NCBI GenBank assembly: GCA_900771035.1
Contig: CAAGML010000196.1
Location: forward strand, 1-14,275
DNA length: 14,275 nt
Direction of reading: 5' to 3'
Source of the DNA: Bacteroidales bacterium
Lineage (GTDB): Bacteria; Bacteroidota; Bacteroidia; Bacteroidales; Paludibacteraceae
Below, piece by piece: positions 6,743 to 14,107 of this stretch. The translations under genes were made by a program, and so were the position numbers. Below the pieces are notes generated by a model that saw only the letters and a list, made by a program, of their open reading frames with translations, was not told the origin of the DNA and did not search any database. Position 1 is the stretch's first letter; every line of letters begins with the position of its first letter.

Positions 6743-7335
6743 TATTTTTTCCCTCCGTAGTTTTTAGGTTCAGCCTCAGAAATCTTCTGTGGAAATATTT
6801 TCTGAACAGCACTTTGATTATCATCGCTCAGTTGGCTGTAAGGGACACCCCATTTTTGACGGGAGTATTCATCGCGCACTTCATTGTAAGCGGCTACAAG
6901 AGCATTCTGAACATCGATATATTTCTGATATTCCGTTCCGCGGTCGCTGAGCAACGAGATGATGTGGTTTGTTGTGGTCATCACCTGCTCCGTATGTCCA
7001 TCAATCTCGACTTGGAGAGGAAGAAGCTCAGGAAGCTTAGGGTCGTTTGACTCGTTTCTTATGAACTTCTTTACATCTTCTTTCAGCTGGTCGATATCGA
7101 TTCTTTCCCTTTGTGCCAGAATCTCGTTTTTGGAACTAATAAGAATTGAATATACGTTGCGTTCATTGAACTCGACGTCATTCTTTTCCTGATTTTCTGG
7201 GACTGGAGGTGGAAGACGGCGTGAAAGACCTTTGTCAACCGACATAGTCGTCGTGACAAGGAAGAAAATAAGCAAGAGGAAAGCGATGTCCGCCATCGAA
7301 CTTGCGTTAATTTCCTGTACTGATCTTTTACCCAT
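6742..7335 (-). CDS. exbD: ExbD/TolR-family biopolymer transport protein (first copy)
   Basis: A 197-residue ExbD-family protein: short cytoplasmic N-terminus MGKRSVQEIN, one membrane helix (about 12-31) with the channel aspartate D16 in SSMADIAFLLLIFFLVTTTM, then a proline-rich linker LPPPVPE and a periplasmic domain. It is about 40-50 residues longer than typical ExbD, with extra helical/polar sequence from about 135 to the end (including YIDVQNALVAAYNEVRDEY). The first of two ExbD genes; it begins 16 nt after the four-helix membrane protein gene. Presumably assembles with the ExbB-family protein of the same cluster. Confidence 0.93.
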   Translation of the reverse strand: MGKRSVQEINASSMADIAFLLLIFFLVTTTMSVDKGLSRRLPPPVPENQEKNDVEFNERNVYSILISSKNEILAQRERIDIDQLKEDVKKFIRNESNDPKLPELLPLQVEIDGHTEQVMTTTNHIISLLSDRGTEYQKYIDVQNALVAAYNEVRDEYSRQKWGVPYSQLSDDNQSAVQKIFPQKISEAEPKNYGGKK

Positions 7336-7351
7336 AATTTGCTACCTCTTT

Positions 7352-7831
7352 TTATTTGATTTTTGAATAGACTGTTGAGCAGATCCAGGCAATGATTGTT
7401 GCGGCGAATAATACGTATGCCGTATAAATAATCATATCAGAGAACTGAGCCCAAAAACCTTCGTTTTGTGTGCCTTCGTAGCCGATGATGTCGAGCTTGT
7501 CAGGAGAACCGACAGCCCATGAAATAACGAAGATGGCAGCGAAAACGACAATGACTACAAGCATTCTTACGGCTTTTTTTGGATTTTCGCCGAAAAGTTT
7601 GCAGAATCTGATGATTGAAAAGACAATAGTGAAAACAAGAGTAATTCCAAACAGGATATATGCCCACCACAATAAGAGGTCAGTATATGTAGAGTTTGTC
7701 AAATACTCACCCGTGTTAGGGCTTAGAAACTCGGCATCTGGATTGCCGAGGCCCATGAAGAACATCACGACTACTACCAAAGAGATAGCGGCGCATGCGA
7801 TGAGCGTGATTTTAGGCAGTTTCTTCAACAT
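7352..7831 (-). CDS. Four-helix membrane protein of the exbB-exbD cluster, function unknown
   Basis: A 159-residue protein I cannot assign to a named family with function. It has four hydrophobic segments (about 8-28, 52-76, 88-107, 132-154), a 23-residue polar loop after the first (NPDAEFLSPNTGEYLTNSTY region) and another after the third (SPDKLDIIGYEG). Both termini are basic, consistent with cytoplasmic ends. Its position between the exbB-family and exbD-family genes is, to my knowledge, recurrent in Bacteroidales, which suggests an accessory subunit or assembly factor of this channel; that role is inference. Confidence 0.85.
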   Translation of the reverse strand: MLKKLPKITLIACAAISLVVVVMFFMGLGNPDAEFLSPNTGEYLTNSTYTDLLLWWAYILFGITLVFTIVFSIIRFCKLFGENPKKAVRMLVVIVVFAAIFVISWAVGSPDKLDIIGYEGTQNEGFWAQFSDMIIYTAYVLFAATIIAWICSTVYSKIK

Positions 7832-7870
7832 AACTGTGAATTGTTATATTATTATGTGTGGTGACAAATA

Positions 7871-8704
7871 TTATTTTGAGTGCTTCACAACGATGTCAAG
7901 CAAGGAGATGGAAGAGTCTTCCATTTCGTTTGTGAGGGCATCGATACGGGAAAGGATGTAGTTGTAGAAGATTTGGAGAATGATTGCTACGATAAGACCG
8001 AGCACAGTGGTCAACAAAGCGACCTTGATACCACCTGCCACGACTGTTGCGGAGATATCACCTGCCTGCTGGATTTTGTCGAATGCCTCAATCATACCGA
8101 TTACAGTACCCATGAAACCCAACATTGGGGCAAGAGCGATGAAGAGGGAAATCCATGAGAGGTTTTTCTCAAGAAGACCAAGCTGAACGGAACCGTAAGA
8201 AGCGACCGTTTTCTCGACAACGTCAACACCTTCCTCGTAGCGGGAGAGTCCCTGATAGAAGATAGAAGCCACTGGGCCACGTGTGTTGCGGCATACTTCC
8301 ATTGCAGACTTAACGCCACCTTTGTCCCAAGCCTCGTCAACAGCCTTGAGAAGCTTGCCTGTGTTGATAGCGGAAAGGTTGAGATAGATGATTCGCTCAA
8401 TGCAGAGAGCGAGACCGAAAATAAGGCAGAATACTACTGTAGCCATGAATCCGGCACCACCTTCGATGAATTTGGTTTTGAGAGTCTGGTGCATGCCTTC
8501 CTGTTCGGCAACTTCGATTTGCTCAGCATCCTCTGCATCTTCAACAGCTTCTGCTCCAGCTGGAGTCTCGACAGCGGAATTACTTTCAGTAACTTGCTCA
8601 GTAGCCTCTGCTGGTGCTTCGACAGGCTCTTGTGCATTGATGTTAGTAGTCATCCCAAATGAGAAAACAACTACAGCAGTAAGAACTGCAAAAAACTTTT
8701 TCAT
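7871..8704 (-). CDS. exbB: ExbB/TolQ/MotA-family proton channel protein with signal peptide
   Basis: A 277-residue inner-membrane channel subunit that uses the proton gradient, with ExbD, to power TonB-dependent or Tol-type envelope functions. It starts with a signal peptide (hydrophobic 4-17, likely cut after AQ near residue 25), followed by a ~45-residue Ala/Glu/Pro-rich acidic stretch (26-70). Three membrane helices follow (about 85-106, 184-206, 221-249). The family signature APMLGFMGTVIGMIEAF (192-208) and the GGIKVALLTTVLGLIVAI segment (224-241) are clear. It is first in its cluster, 80 nt after tRNA-Ser; no consensus promoter is obvious in that gap, so it may be read through from the tRNA or use a weak promoter. 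Confidence 0.94.
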   Translation of the reverse strand: MKKFFAVLTAVVVFSFGMTTNINAQEPVEAPAEATEQVTESNSAVETPAGAEAVEDAEDAEQIEVAEQEGMHQTLKTKFIEGGAGFMATVVFCLIFGLALCIERIIYLNLSAINTGKLLKAVDEAWDKGGVKSAMEVCRNTRGPVASIFYQGLSRYEEGVDVVEKTVASYGSVQLGLLEKNLSWISLFIALAPMLGFMGTVIGMIEAFDKIQQAGDISATVVAGGIKVALLTTVLGLIVAIILQIFYNYILSRIDALTNEMEDSSISLLDIVVKHSK

Positions 8705-8746
8705 TTTTTCTTTTCTATTTATGAGTTAATATTTATACTATGATTT

Positions 8747-8783
8747 TCCCTGCCATGGCATATAGCCTTGGCGGGAGTTTTTT
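8747..8783. other. Hairpin between tRNA-Ser and exbB
   Basis: An imperfect stem at 8747-8776 (TCCC/GGGA outer and GCC/GGC inner pairs, one bulge, one A-A mismatch). In the plus direction it is followed by T6 (8778-8783), the form of an intrinsic terminator, but no plus-strand gene is seen to feed it. In the minus direction it lies 8 nt past the tRNA and has no T-run after it; it could protect or process the tRNA 3' trailer or shape the exbB leader. Confidence 0.4.
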
Positions 8784-8784
8784 G

Positions 8785-8872
8785 CGGAGAGAAGGGGATT
8801 CGAACCCCTGATACGCTTTTGACGTATACACGCTTTCCAGGCGTGCCTCTTCAACCACTCGAGCATCTCTCC
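8785..8872 (-). tRNA. tRNA-Ser (anticodon GGA)
   Basis: Minus-strand tRNA of 88 nt including discriminator G73. Acceptor stem GGAGAGA/TCTCTCC (8872-8866 and 8792-8786), anticodon arm ACGCC-TGGAAA-GCGT with anticodon GGA, T arm AGGGG-TTCGAAT-CCCCT. The long variable arm ATACG-TCAAAAG-CGTAT is diagnostic of a class II serine tRNA. CCA is not encoded (GCAAAA follows), as expected in Bacteroidota. It reads UCC and UCU codons. Confidence 0.96.
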
Positions 8873-9060
8873 ATATATGTTTTCGGCCTTATTCCGCAGT
8901 TATCTTCAAATCGGACGCAAGTTAGTAAAAAATAATGGATTACGAACCATTTTTCCCGATTTTTTTTTCAACACTTTTTTTGTGGTAAAAATCTTTTGAT
9001 TTTCAGTGTGAAAGGTAAGTTCTTTTTTGTGTGTTTTTTGTTTTGTGTTGGGCTGTGGGG
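8873..9060. other. AT-rich intergenic gap between the tatD-family gene and tRNA-Ser
   Basis: About 190 bases with no coding potential I trust. It has homopolymer T runs on the plus strand, a G/T-rich simple stretch next to the hydrolase stop (about 9020-9060), and a small hairpin AAAATC-TTTT-GATTTT at 8988-9003 that may be a weak AT-rich terminator of the five-gene unit. The possible tRNA promoter lies at its left end. Confidence 0.4.
8918..8946 (-). promoter_or_regulatory. Possible promoter of tRNA-Ser
   Basis: On the minus strand, TAACTTG (8924-8918) is one base short of the TAnnTTTG box and is preceded, 18 nt upstream, by TTCG (8946-8943). Distance to the tRNA 5' end is 45 nt. A weak match offered only because no better one exists nearby. 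Confidence 0.25.
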
Positions 9061-9822
9061 TTAAATATTGAATGTTTTTTGTGCGTTGAACGTCGTGATT
9101 TCGTCTATCTGCCCTGCATTTTCGTCAAAAATGTCTGCCAGTTTTTCCACTACGTATTTCATAAACGAAGGTTCGTTCCGTTTGCCTCGGAATGGTGCCG
9201 GTGGAAGGTATGGGTCGTCTGTCTCGGTGAGAATATGGTCAAGTCCAATCTCTTTTACGATGGCGGGCAACCCTGAGTTTTTATATGTCAGGACTCCGCC
9301 AACGCCAAGCGAGAAGCCGAGGGAAACGGCCTTGCGTGCCTCTTCGATGCCTCCTCCGAAACAGTGGAAGACTCCTTTGAAACGGTCGTGTCGCAGAGAA
9401 CTGAGCACTTCAAACACCTCGGCGTGTGCTTTGCGGATGTGAAGAATGACTGGGAGGTTGAGCTCGAGTGCCCATAGCATTTGCTGACGGAATGCCTGTT
9501 TTTGCTCTTCGGCGAAGGTTTTGTCCCAGTAAAGGTCAATGCCTATTTCGCCTATGGCAGCGTATTGTCCTTTTTCCAGTTCCCGACGTATGACAGTCAA
9601 ATCTTTTCTCCAGTTTTCGTTGAGTTCTGTGGGGTGAAGTCCCATGGCACATGCGGTGAATCCGGGATGTTTTGCCGCAGTGTCAAGCATTGGCTGGATG
9701 GTGTTCAAATCGACATTCGGCAGAAGCAGTTTGGTGAGGCCTGCGTCTTTTGCCCTTTGTATGGCTTCTTCCCTGTCTTCGTCAAAAGCAGGGTCGTAGA
9801 TATGTGAGTGAGTGTCTATCAT
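9061..9822 (-). CDS. TatD-family metal-dependent hydrolase
   Basis: A 253-residue cytoplasmic TIM-barrel hydrolase of the TatD/YcfH DNase family. Every metal-site residue is visible: H5 and H7 in IDTHSH, GLHP at 61-64, E92 in GEIGID, H128 in ILHIRKA, H153 in FHCFGG, and D202 in TETDDPYLPP. Length and ending (NAQKTFNI) are those of a complete protein. Family members are 3'-5' exonucleases on DNA/RNA or related phosphodiesterases; the actual substrate here is not shown by sequence. It is the last gene of the five-gene unit, its ATG overlapping the nucleotidyltransferase stop by 1 nt (TAATG). Which TatD paralogue it is cannot be decided. Confidence 0.94.
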   Translation of the reverse strand: MIDTHSHIYDPAFDEDREEAIQRAKDAGLTKLLLPNVDLNTIQPMLDTAAKHPGFTACAMGLHPTELNENWRKDLTVIRRELEKGQYAAIGEIGIDLYWDKTFAEEQKQAFRQQMLWALELNLPVILHIRKAHAEVFEVLSSLRHDRFKGVFHCFGGGIEEARKAVSLGFSLGVGGVLTYKNSGLPAIVKEIGLDHILTETDDPYLPPAPFRGKRNEPSFMKYVVEKLADIFDENAGQIDEITTFNAQKTFNI

Positions 9823-10574
9823 TATGCTTGCTCTATGGTTTGCATGGGCTTGCTTATGTGCCGGGGTGACAAAGAGTCTATTTTTCCGATGTCGGTGAGC
9901 ATTAGTCCCTCTTGTTCGTATCCGTAGATAGCCTCGCTGCGGCAGACTGACAGGTAAAAGTCGATTATAGGGAATTTCTCTTCCATGCTTTCCATCAGTT
10001 TACCTATTCTGGCATTTATAATGTGAATACCTCCGAATGCCCTTTTTATGCAGAGGTCGGGATTAAGGTCAGGATATGGCGTTTTGATTTCGCCTGTCGT
10101 GATATTTGTCCATCCCACAAGCCGCATATTTTCGTCGAACAGAAGATAGCGTGAGGTCTGGCGGTCGCTGACAAGTAGTGTGGCGAGTGAATCCGTACGG
10201 TGCGCCTGTTGCATTTTTCTTATGTCGAGGTTGCTTATGATGTCAACATTGTGGACGAGGAAAGTGCCTTGACCTATGAGATTGTGCTTGTAGGCATGAC
10301 GAATTGCGCCACCGGTGTCGCGCAGAAGGTCGCGTTCGTCAGATATGACGAATTTTGAATAATCAGGACGCTTATTTATATGATTGATAATTTGTTCGCC
10401 GAAATGGTGTATGTTGACAATGAAGCTGTCGATGCCCTGTTTCTGAAGATTTTCTATGACGAAATCTATCATGGGACGACCTTTATATTCGACTAAGGCT
10501 TTAGGACGAGTGTCCGTCAGAGGTTTGAGTCGTGTGCCGAGACCGGCGGCGAAAATAAATCCTTTCATTGTCAT
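9822..10574 (-). CDS. Sugar-1-phosphate nucleotidyltransferase, MurU-like
   Basis: A 250-residue cytoplasmic nucleotidyltransferase that joins a sugar 1-phosphate to an NTP. Visible: the nucleotide-binding loop FAAGLGTRLKPLT (8-20) with PKALVEY and its lysine K25; GRPMID; DTGGAI (86-91); the metal-site segment HNVDII (108-113); and FGGIHII near 185. The closest functional model is MurU (MurNAc-1-phosphate uridylyltransferase), because the gene directly upstream encodes an AmgK-like kinase and overlaps it by 4 nt (ATGA). Together they would form UDP-MurNAc or UDP-GlcNAc from free amino sugars, bypassing de novo synthesis. The alternative is a mannose- or glucose-1-phosphate enzyme, since motifs alone do not fix the sugar. 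A second in-frame ATG two codons in is an equally good start. Confidence 0.87.
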   Translation of the reverse strand: MTMKGFIFAAGLGTRLKPLTDTRPKALVEYKGRPMIDFVIENLQKQGIDSFIVNIHHFGEQIINHINKRPDYSKFVISDERDLLRDTGGAIRHAYKHNLIGQGTFLVHNVDIISNLDIRKMQQAHRTDSLATLLVSDRQTSRYLLFDENMRLVGWTNITTGEIKTPYPDLNPDLCIKRAFGGIHIINARIGKLMESMEEKFPIIDFYLSVCRSEAIYGYEQEGLMLTDIGKIDSLSPRHISKPMQTIEQA

Positions 10575-11974
10575 TGAATCTCGCGGTGTTCGACTTTTAC
10601 GATGATGTCAAATTTTTTGCGCAGGTGTTCGCCCATGTGTTCTGCGCAATAGACTGAGCGGTGTTGTCCGCCGGTGCAGCCGAATGCCACCATCATGTGT
10701 GTGAACTGGCGTTCGATGAATTTCTGCACATGAGCGTCAACCATGGAGTATGCGTTGTCGAGGAACGAGAACACCCCGCCGTCATCTTCGAGGAATTTGA
10801 TGACTTCGTTGTCGAGGCCTGTGAAATGTTTGTAGTGTTCGTATTTGCCTGGGTTATTGATGGCACGGCAGTCAAAGACGAAGCCCCCGCCGTTACCTGT
10901 CGTGTCGTTTGGTATGCCTTTTTTGTATGCGAAACTGAAAACTCGCACTTCAAGTTTTTTCTTTTCAGCCATATCGCCGAATTGTTTCATCTGGGTCAGT
11001 TCGCCGAGAATCTCGTTGAGGTACGGGTATTCGGTGAATGGTGTTTTCAGCAGGTTGCGTAGGTTGTCTATGGCGTAAGGCACGCTTTGCAGGAAATGTG
11101 GTTTTTTCTCGAAATAGCCGCGGAAACCGTATGCTCCGAGAACTTGGAGGGTGCGGAACAGCACGAAATGACGAAGTTGTTGTTTGAAGTAGTCGTAATC
11201 AACAGGCATGTAGCGTTTTAGGGATTCCAGATAGGTGTCAACCAGTTCACTGCGCAGCTCTTCTCCGTAGTTGGCTTTTGCCTGCCAGATGAATGAAGCC
11301 ACGTCGTAGAAGATAGGACCTTTTCGTCCGCCTTGGAAGTCAATGAAATATGGTTCGCCGTCACGCAGCATGACGTTACGTGACTGGAAATCGCGGTACA
11401 TAAACGTGGCTGAGGCAGAGCGCATGAGTATGTTGCTCATTTTCTCAAAATCGTCCTCAAGTCGTGTCTCGGAGAAATCAAGACCTGTGGCTTTCAGAAA
11501 GCAGTATTTGAAGTAGTTGAGGTCGAAGGCTATCATGCGGCGGTCGAACTCAGGCTGGGGGTAGCAGACGGAGAAATCCATACCTTCTGCGCCCCTGAAC
11601 TGTAGGTCAGGCAGGAGTGCCACGGTTTTTTTCAGCAGTGTTTTTTCCTCGTCGCTGAATTTGCCGCATTTTCGTCCTTGCTCTGTGGCTTTGAACAGTA
11701 TGTCGTCGCCGAGGTCTTCCTGGATGTAGAAGCTCCAGTCGTCGCTTACGTCATAGACTTTTGGCACGTTGAGACCTTTTTCCAGAAAGTGACGGGCGAT
11801 GGTGACAAAGGCTTTGTTCTCATCGACAGATGTGCCTTTGACACCGATTAGCGTCTGTCCGTCAATGCCTGTGAGGCGGAAGTAACGGCGGTTTGAGCCG
11901 GAGGACGGAAGTTCCTCAATGGTTGATGGAATAGTGCCACGGCATCTCTGGAATAACTGTTTTAGCTCATCCAT
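10571..11974 (-). CDS. AmgK-like sugar kinase fused to a RapZ C-terminal domain
   Basis: A 467-residue two-domain protein. Residues ~15-330 are an aminoglycoside-phosphotransferase-fold kinase: SGSNRRYFRL (25-34) as the glycine-containing nucleotide loop, IQEDLGD (84-90) hinge, catalytic loop YRDFQSRN (193-200, with D195 and N200), and metal-binding IDFQGG (D212) followed by GPIFYDVAS. The catalytic loop and IDFQ block resemble AmgK, the anomeric MurNAc/GlcNAc kinase, although the usual histidine before RD is tyrosine. Residues ~342-467 match the C-terminal domain of RapZ: VRVFSFAYKKGIP, FVFDCRAINNP, HFTGLD and FGCTGGQHRSVYCAE (431-445). In E. coli that domain senses glucosamine-6-phosphate. 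The RapZ N-terminal P-loop domain is absent. The fusion, directly upstream of a MurU-like gene, suggests amino-sugar salvage with built-in sensing; the sensing role is inference. Confidence 0.92.
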   Translation of the reverse strand: MDELKQLFQRCRGTIPSTIEELPSSGSNRRYFRLTGIDGQTLIGVKGTSVDENKAFVTIARHFLEKGLNVPKVYDVSDDWSFYIQEDLGDDILFKATEQGRKCGKFSDEEKTLLKKTVALLPDLQFRGAEGMDFSVCYPQPEFDRRMIAFDLNYFKYCFLKATGLDFSETRLEDDFEKMSNILMRSASATFMYRDFQSRNVMLRDGEPYFIDFQGGRKGPIFYDVASFIWQAKANYGEELRSELVDTYLESLKRYMPVDYDYFKQQLRHFVLFRTLQVLGAYGFRGYFEKKPHFLQSVPYAIDNLRNLLKTPFTEYPYLNEILGELTQMKQFGDMAEKKKLEVRVFSFAYKKGIPNDTTGNGGGFVFDCRAINNPGKYEHYKHFTGLDNEVIKFLEDDGGVFSFLDNAYSMVDAHVQKFIERQFTHMMVAFGCTGGQHRSVYCAEHMGEHLRKKFDIIVKVEHREIQ

Positions 11975-11993
11975 TGTTCAGAAATTGCGGTTG

Positions 11994-12422
11994 TTATTTG
12001 AGAAGGCCGTTGTCGATAGCGTTTTTTAGGGTCTCTTTTGGAAGGAGTCCTTTGCTTATGCTTGGTTTACCGTTTTTAGGGCAGAAGAGCAGTGTGGGAA
12101 TGCTCTGAATGCCAAAGGCGGCGGCAAGCTCACGTTCCGTCTCTGTGTTGACCTTATAGATGACAATCTTGCCTTTGTATTCCTGTTGAATCTCTTCGAG
12201 AATAGGTGCGAGACGTTTGCATGGACCGCACCATGATGCGTAGAAATCGACTATACATGGCAGTTTTCCCTCGTATATCCACTCATCGGGATTCTGTTCG
12301 TAGTTCCATACCAGTTGTAGAAATTCCGCTTTTGTGATGTGGCGGACTTCAACCTTTTGTTCCTGAGCGCAGGACAAAAGGCATGACGACATGATAACCA
12401 GTGATAAAATAGTCTTTTTCAT
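11994..12422 (-). CDS. Thioredoxin-like lipoprotein
   Basis: A 142-residue exported thioredoxin-fold protein. The N-terminus MKKTILSLVIMSSCLLSCAQ contains a lipobox LLSC with the lipidated cysteine at 18, so it should be tethered in the periplasm or at the outer membrane. The active site WCGPC is at 64-68 (C65, C68), followed by the cis-proline loop IQSIPTLLF near 105-113. The WCGPC form is thioredoxin-type and suggests a reductant or general disulfide exchange role rather than DsbA-type oxidation. It starts 5 nt after the S41 peptidase stop and ends 19 nt before the kinase gene; co-transcription is likely, a functional link is not shown. Confidence 0.93.
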   Translation of the reverse strand: MKKTILSLVIMSSCLLSCAQEQKVEVRHITKAEFLQLVWNYEQNPDEWIYEGKLPCIVDFYASWCGPCKRLAPILEEIQQEYKGKIVIYKVNTETERELAAAFGIQSIPTLLFCPKNGKPSISKGLLPKETLKNAIDNGLLK

Positions 12423-12427
12423 ATTGT

Positions 12428-14035
12428 TTATTTCAGTAAGGATTTATACTCTTTGTCGTTGTTCATAAGGTTGACGGCGTATTTAATCCAGTTGTCGTGG
12501 CGCACGCCGACGGCATAAACGCCCCATTCGTAATAGTAGTGTTTCACAATTTCGGAAGTGAGGTTTTCTCTGATTTCGTCGGCGAAGAGTCTGAGGTCAC
12601 GTTCCACGTTAGGCTGCAATGCCTGTTTCATCTGTTGGAACACCTCGGCTGTAATATCCTTATAACCTTCCTGCTCAACCATCTCTTGAAGGGTCTTCAG
12701 GTATTTTTCGCTTTGCAGGGTGTATGTGAAGTTGTTGTCCATGACGAATTTGCAGAAATCGTCATATATGTCGTCCGTGACGGTGAATTGTTCGAGAGGG
12801 GCTATCGCAGGGTGTGTGGATTGGTAAAGATTGGCGTATTTGAAGTACATATTGCTGACGAACAGGTAGTCAGCGATGTTGATTTTCGCATTATCCACAA
12901 TCATGCTGTCGGGCGTGATGCCGCTGCCGTCCTCAATCTCACGGCCGTTGTTGGTTTTGAATGTCTTGCGCAGTGTGCTGTCAATTCGCTGAACGCAGCG
13001 GCCGGATGGCAAATAGTACTTTGCCACGGTCATTTTCATGTAATTGTCGTGAGGCAGTTCCCTGATGTTTTGTACGACGCCCTTGCCGAAGCTTTGTTCG
13101 CCCATGATGACTGCGCGGTCAAGGTCTTGGAGTGAGCCGGCGAGTATCTCGGAGGAAGATGCGGTGTTCTCATCTACAAGGATTATAAGTTTCATGTCGG
13201 GATAGAGGGGCGAGGACTGTGTGCGGTACGAACGTTTTGTGTCGCCGTGGTCTCCTCGCATCTCGACAATCTTTGTGTCAAGGGGAACGAACAATGCGGC
13301 AATGTCAACAGCCTGGTCAACAATGCCGCCGCCATTGCTGCGGAGGTCAATGATAAGAGACTCAATCTGTTTTGTCTTGACAAGCTCGTCAAGTGCCTTG
13401 CGGAAATCGAAGGATGTGCGGTCGATGAAATCTTCAATGCGGATATAGCCGGTCTTAGGTGCGACTTCTGCCCAATAGGTCACTGAAGGCATTTTGATTG
13501 CTTCACGCTCGAAGGTGAAGTTGAGTGGTTTCTTTTCGCCTATGCGTTGCACCTTGACGTTGATGACTGTGCCTGGTTTGCCTCGTAGCATTTGGCTGAC
13601 TTCGTTGATTTTCAGCTTCGAGCAATCTTTGCCGTCTATTGCGAGAATCTGGTCGCCCGCCTTTATGCCGGCTTTTGCGGCAGGTTTACCCTCGTAAGGC
13701 TCTGAAAAATATGGTTTTTCGTCCATAAGGGTGACGATTGAGCCTACACCGCCATATTGACCTGACTGAAGGCGTTTCAGGTAATCCTCATCATCTGATG
13801 GTATATATTGAGTGTACGGGTCAAGGCTGTAGAGCATACGCCCGAGTGACTCTTTGAGAAGTTTCTTGTGATTCAGCGTGTCAACATAGCCTGTCTCAAG
13901 TTCACGGAGAACGGAGCAGTAAATGTCAATATGCTCGGTGAGTTTGTCGGCTGTGTTGGTTTTTGTCGTCTTTTCCTGAGCTATAATAGGCAGACAGAGA
14001 GCAGTAGCCAGAAATAGAAAGAATATTTTCTTCAT
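12428..14035 (-). CDS. S41 family C-terminal processing peptidase with PDZ domain
   Basis: A 535-residue secreted serine protease. It has a signal peptide (1-20, cut after IIAQ), an N-terminal helical part, a PDZ domain over about 90-170 (GGVGSIVTL, GIKAGDQILAIDG, LRGKPGT), then the tail-specific protease core (GYIRIEDF at 196-203, LRSNGGG at 231-237). The catalytic Ser/Lys dyad is visible: the TASSSEI segment (291-297; S293 by spacing) and K318 in GEQSFGKGVVQ, 25 residues apart as in CtpB and Tsp, with Q322 in the supporting position. The C-terminal ~170 residues are a helical extension longer than minimal CTPs. It would cleave proteins at their C-termini in the periplasm. First gene of the five-gene unit; the ATG at 14035 gives a complete signal peptide. 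I see no convincing consensus promoter immediately upstream. Confidence 0.95.
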   Translation of the reverse strand: MKKIFFLFLATALCLPIIAQEKTTKTNTADKLTEHIDIYCSVLRELETGYVDTLNHKKLLKESLGRMLYSLDPYTQYIPSDDEDYLKRLQSGQYGGVGSIVTLMDEKPYFSEPYEGKPAAKAGIKAGDQILAIDGKDCSKLKINEVSQMLRGKPGTVINVKVQRIGEKKPLNFTFEREAIKMPSVTYWAEVAPKTGYIRIEDFIDRTSFDFRKALDELVKTKQIESLIIDLRSNGGGIVDQAVDIAALFVPLDTKIVEMRGDHGDTKRSYRTQSSPLYPDMKLIILVDENTASSSEILAGSLQDLDRAVIMGEQSFGKGVVQNIRELPHDNYMKMTVAKYYLPSGRCVQRIDSTLRKTFKTNNGREIEDGSGITPDSMIVDNAKINIADYLFVSNMYFKYANLYQSTHPAIAPLEQFTVTDDIYDDFCKFVMDNNFTYTLQSEKYLKTLQEMVEQEGYKDITAEVFQQMKQALQPNVERDLRLFADEIRENLTSEIVKHYYYEWGVYAVGVRHDNWIKYAVNLMNNDKEYKSLLK

Positions 14036-14107
14036 GGTTGTGTGTGTTTACTGTATTAGATTCCTGAAAAAGGAAAAAGTTTAGGGGGGGTCTATTAGTT
14101 AGGTTGA

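Noticed and set aside
6275..7335. Recent tandem duplication of exbD
   Set aside because: The two proteins share only the membrane-helix pattern and the channel aspartate; lengths (155 and 197) and periplasmic parts differ widely.
8988..9003. Strong terminator after the TatD-family gene
   Set aside because: The stem is six A/T-rich pairs without a GC core or clean T-run, so it is mentioned only as a weak possibility within the intergenic entry.
12497..13135. 212-codon open frame on the plus strand, opposite the S41 peptidase gene
   Set aside because: It is antisense to a peptidase with complete catalytic and PDZ motifs, and its translation is Val/His/Phe-rich with no recognisable domain: a codon-bias shadow.
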